Under the pieces are notes generated by a model. It searched no databases. It was not told the DNA's origin and saw only the letters and a program-made list of their open reading frames with translations. DNA of 64,000 nt from Serpula lacrymans var. lacrymans S7.9 (lineage: Eukaryota; Basidiomycota; Agaricomycetes; Boletales; Serpulaceae): assembly GCF_000218685.1 (NCBI RefSeq), contig NW_006763300.1:1333447-1397446 (forward strand), written 5' to 3'. Positions 62,369 through 64,000 of the stretch are shown here, piece after piece. Positions within the stretch are counted from its first letter, which is position 1. Every line of letters starts with the position of its first letter. The translations under genes were made by a program, and so were the position numbers.

Positions 62369-64000
62369 ATGCCCAAAGGTAAAGGCAAGGCCATTGCAAT
62401 ACCCAGAGACGCAGATGGCGAGGAACAGTCTACTACCCTTGACATTGGAAGTATCCAGATGCATCCAGGAATCAGTTAGGCAGCCTATGGGCTATATAAC
62501 TTGTCCTTCCATCAGAGATTAAACTTCCATGCCTTGTCAGAATATGCAGAGTATCAAGCTCTAGGACAAGGGCTTGCATCGTTTGCCCGCGTTTCGGACG
62601 ATGGACGCATAACTATATCCCTGGATCTGAAAAAGAAGCTCCCGGAATTACCTGAGGGACATGCTGCCGAGGTGGAAGAATTCGCTCTCGATGCACAGGC
62701 GAGGAAAGATGTGCCATTATTGAACATAGTAATCATGATTGTAGGAAGCCGTGGTATGTGAGGGTTATTGTTCTGCTTGTGTATACGTTACTGAAAAGTA
62801 TCTTAACAGGTGATGTCCAACCTTACGTTGCTCTTGGGAAGTTGCTGCTACGAGACGGTCATCGCATTCGTATAGCAACTCACGAAACCTTTCGTTCATT
62901 TGTGCAAGATGCGGGTTTAGAGTTCTTTGACGTAGGAGGTGATCCTCAAGCTTTGATGAGTTACATGGTCAAAAGTAAGAACAGATTATAGTCGGTTCAA
63001 GTCTACTCACCTTAATTCACAATCCCGAAGACCCTGGTCTCATTCCAGGTATGGAATCGTTGACGAACGGAGATATTGGCCGTAAACGCAAGATGCTCGC
63101 AGAAGTGTGCATTATCTCTAACACATCACTCAATTGCTTATCGTCGCACAGATGATGAATGGCTGCTGGAAAGCTTGTACGGATCCGGATGATGAAAACG
63201 GGCAGACTTTTGTTGCAGACGCGATTATATCCAACCCACCTGCATTTGCGCACATTCATTGCGCGGAAGCACTTGGAATTCCTCTTCTTCTCACATTCAG
63301 TAAGTATTATTTCCTCTGTGATGCTGATAGTTTTGACCTATTTCTATTAGCAATGCCTTGGTACACGCATTTGTCAAAGTATTGTCATCCACTACTCACA
63401 CGAATTTCAATAGGAGCCCGACGACATCATTCCCACATCCTCTCGTCAATTTAAGTGCATCAAACGCCGAACCGGGCCTCAGCAATTACCTCAGTTACGC
63501 TCTCGTAGATCTCTTCACGTGGCAGGGGTAATAGTCTCCGTATTTTCATAACATGTCATCTTTCCTGATGCCTGTTTCAGAATCGGCGATATTGTCAATG
63601 AATTTCGAACAAGAGCTCTGAGGTTGAAGCCACTAACACTTAGATCTGGATCAGGTTTAGTAGATAGACTCAAGATTCCTTGGACATACTGCATGAGCCC
63701 AGCGCTTGTCCCACCCCCCAAAGACTGGAAAAGTCACATAGGTAAGATTTGACACTGCCCCAACGATTTTTGCTAAGGGTACAACCATTACTAGATATCA
63801 CAGGTTTCTATTTTCTGGATCTGGCAACATCGTATAAGCCTCCTGATGATTTAGCCGCGTTTCTTGCCCGCGGTCCACCACCTGTGTATATAGGGTAAGG
63901 CAATACCATCCTGCTAGAGTGAAGTTGATTAATTTGTAAACTTGCGCATAGTTTTGGTTCTATAGTCATCGACGATCCGGAGGCAATGACAGGTACGCTG
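62369..64000 (+). CDS. Sterol 3-beta-glucosyltransferase-like UGT, in-frame TAG near N-terminus, 3' end outside window
   Basis: GT1/GT28-type UDP-glucosyltransferase like fungal sterol glucosyltransferases but without the PH/GRAM part. Exons: 62369-62753, 62810-62974, 63031-63104, 63152-63299, 63351-63360 (10 nt), 63414-63527, 63581-63741, 63795-63894, 63952-end. Motifs: LNIVIMIVGSRGDVQPYVAL, GKLLLRDGHRIRIATHETFR, NPGLIPGMESL, AEALGIPLLLTFTMPWSPTT, VNLSASNAEPGLSNYLSYAL, GIGDIVNEFRTRALRLKPL, FGSIVIDDPEAMTG. The first exon reads MPKGKGKAIAIPRDADGEEQ to HPGIS, then TAG at 62477-62479, then AAYGLYNLSFHQRLNFHAL in the same frame. No intron removes the stop while keeping frame. Either the allele is a pseudogene or a downstream non-ATG start or stop readthrough is used. 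Confidence 0.78.

Overview
The window looks like nuclear DNA of an agaricomycete (mushroom-forming) basidiomycete. Genes are dense, lie on both strands and are cut by many short introns (about 45-70 nt, GT-AG). Gene families fit this: polyporopepsin-type aspartic protease, expanded UstS/etherase-like glutathione transferases, thaumatin-like proteins and a GH5_12-type steryl glucosidase. No bacterial operon signals, CRISPR array or rRNA gene were seen. I built exon models by hand from splice signals, frame continuity and comparison between paralogues; exon sums divide by three for every complete model, except the small gene at 59.2 kb whose start is unknown.

Layout. 1-4.4 kb: 3'-truncated GH25 lysozyme-like gene, then MPP10 (small-subunit processome). 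5.1-14.8 kb: three tandem FAD monooxygenase-like paralogues on the + strand, with a thaumatin-like secreted protein gene on the opposite strand between copies 1 and 2. 15.3-17.7 kb: eIF2A. 18.5-19.3 kb: unknown 211-aa protein. 19.7-22.5 kb: GH5 steryl-glucosidase-like enzyme. 22.7-23.5 kb: OPA3-like mitochondrial protein. 24.1-25.8 kb: CDC73 (Paf1 complex). 26.8-33.5 kb: four-unit glutathione transferase array (three intact copies, one pseudogene) carrying two small solo-LTR-like insertions. 33.6-38.5 kb: gene-poor, transposon-rich stretch with a complete non-autonomous hAT-like element that contains a tRNA-like sequence. 38.5-40.6 kb: stand-alone NRPS-like adenylation domain. 40.9-42.8 kb: unknown coiled-coil protein. 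43.8-44.8 kb: MDE1 of methionine salvage. 44.9-45.5 kb: pseudogene. 47.0-50.0 kb: SR-protein kinase. 50.8-52.4 kb: aspartic protease. 53.05-53.4 kb: GFA/CENP-V-like zinc protein. 54.3-56.7 kb: NIPA-type Mg2+ transporter. 57.6-59.1 kb: second coiled-coil protein. 59.2-59.6 kb: candidate small gene. 59.8-62.1 kb: membrane-anchored O-fucosyltransferase-like protein. 62.4 kb to the end: sterol glucosyltransferase-like gene, truncated by the window and carrying an in-frame TAG near its N-terminus.

How the genes relate. Most are unrelated housekeeping genes (ribosome biogenesis, translation, transcription elongation, splicing kinase, mitochondrial, Mg2+ transport). The regions shaped by recent local duplication are the FAD-enzyme triplet and the glutathione transferase array, both plausibly oxidative or detoxification metabolism. 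One gene for making sterol glucosides and one for hydrolysing them lie about 40 kb apart. I see no complete secondary-metabolite cluster. The more unusual material is in gene architecture (GC-AG introns kept across paralogues, a 3-nt microexon, a nonsense codon) and in the mobile elements.
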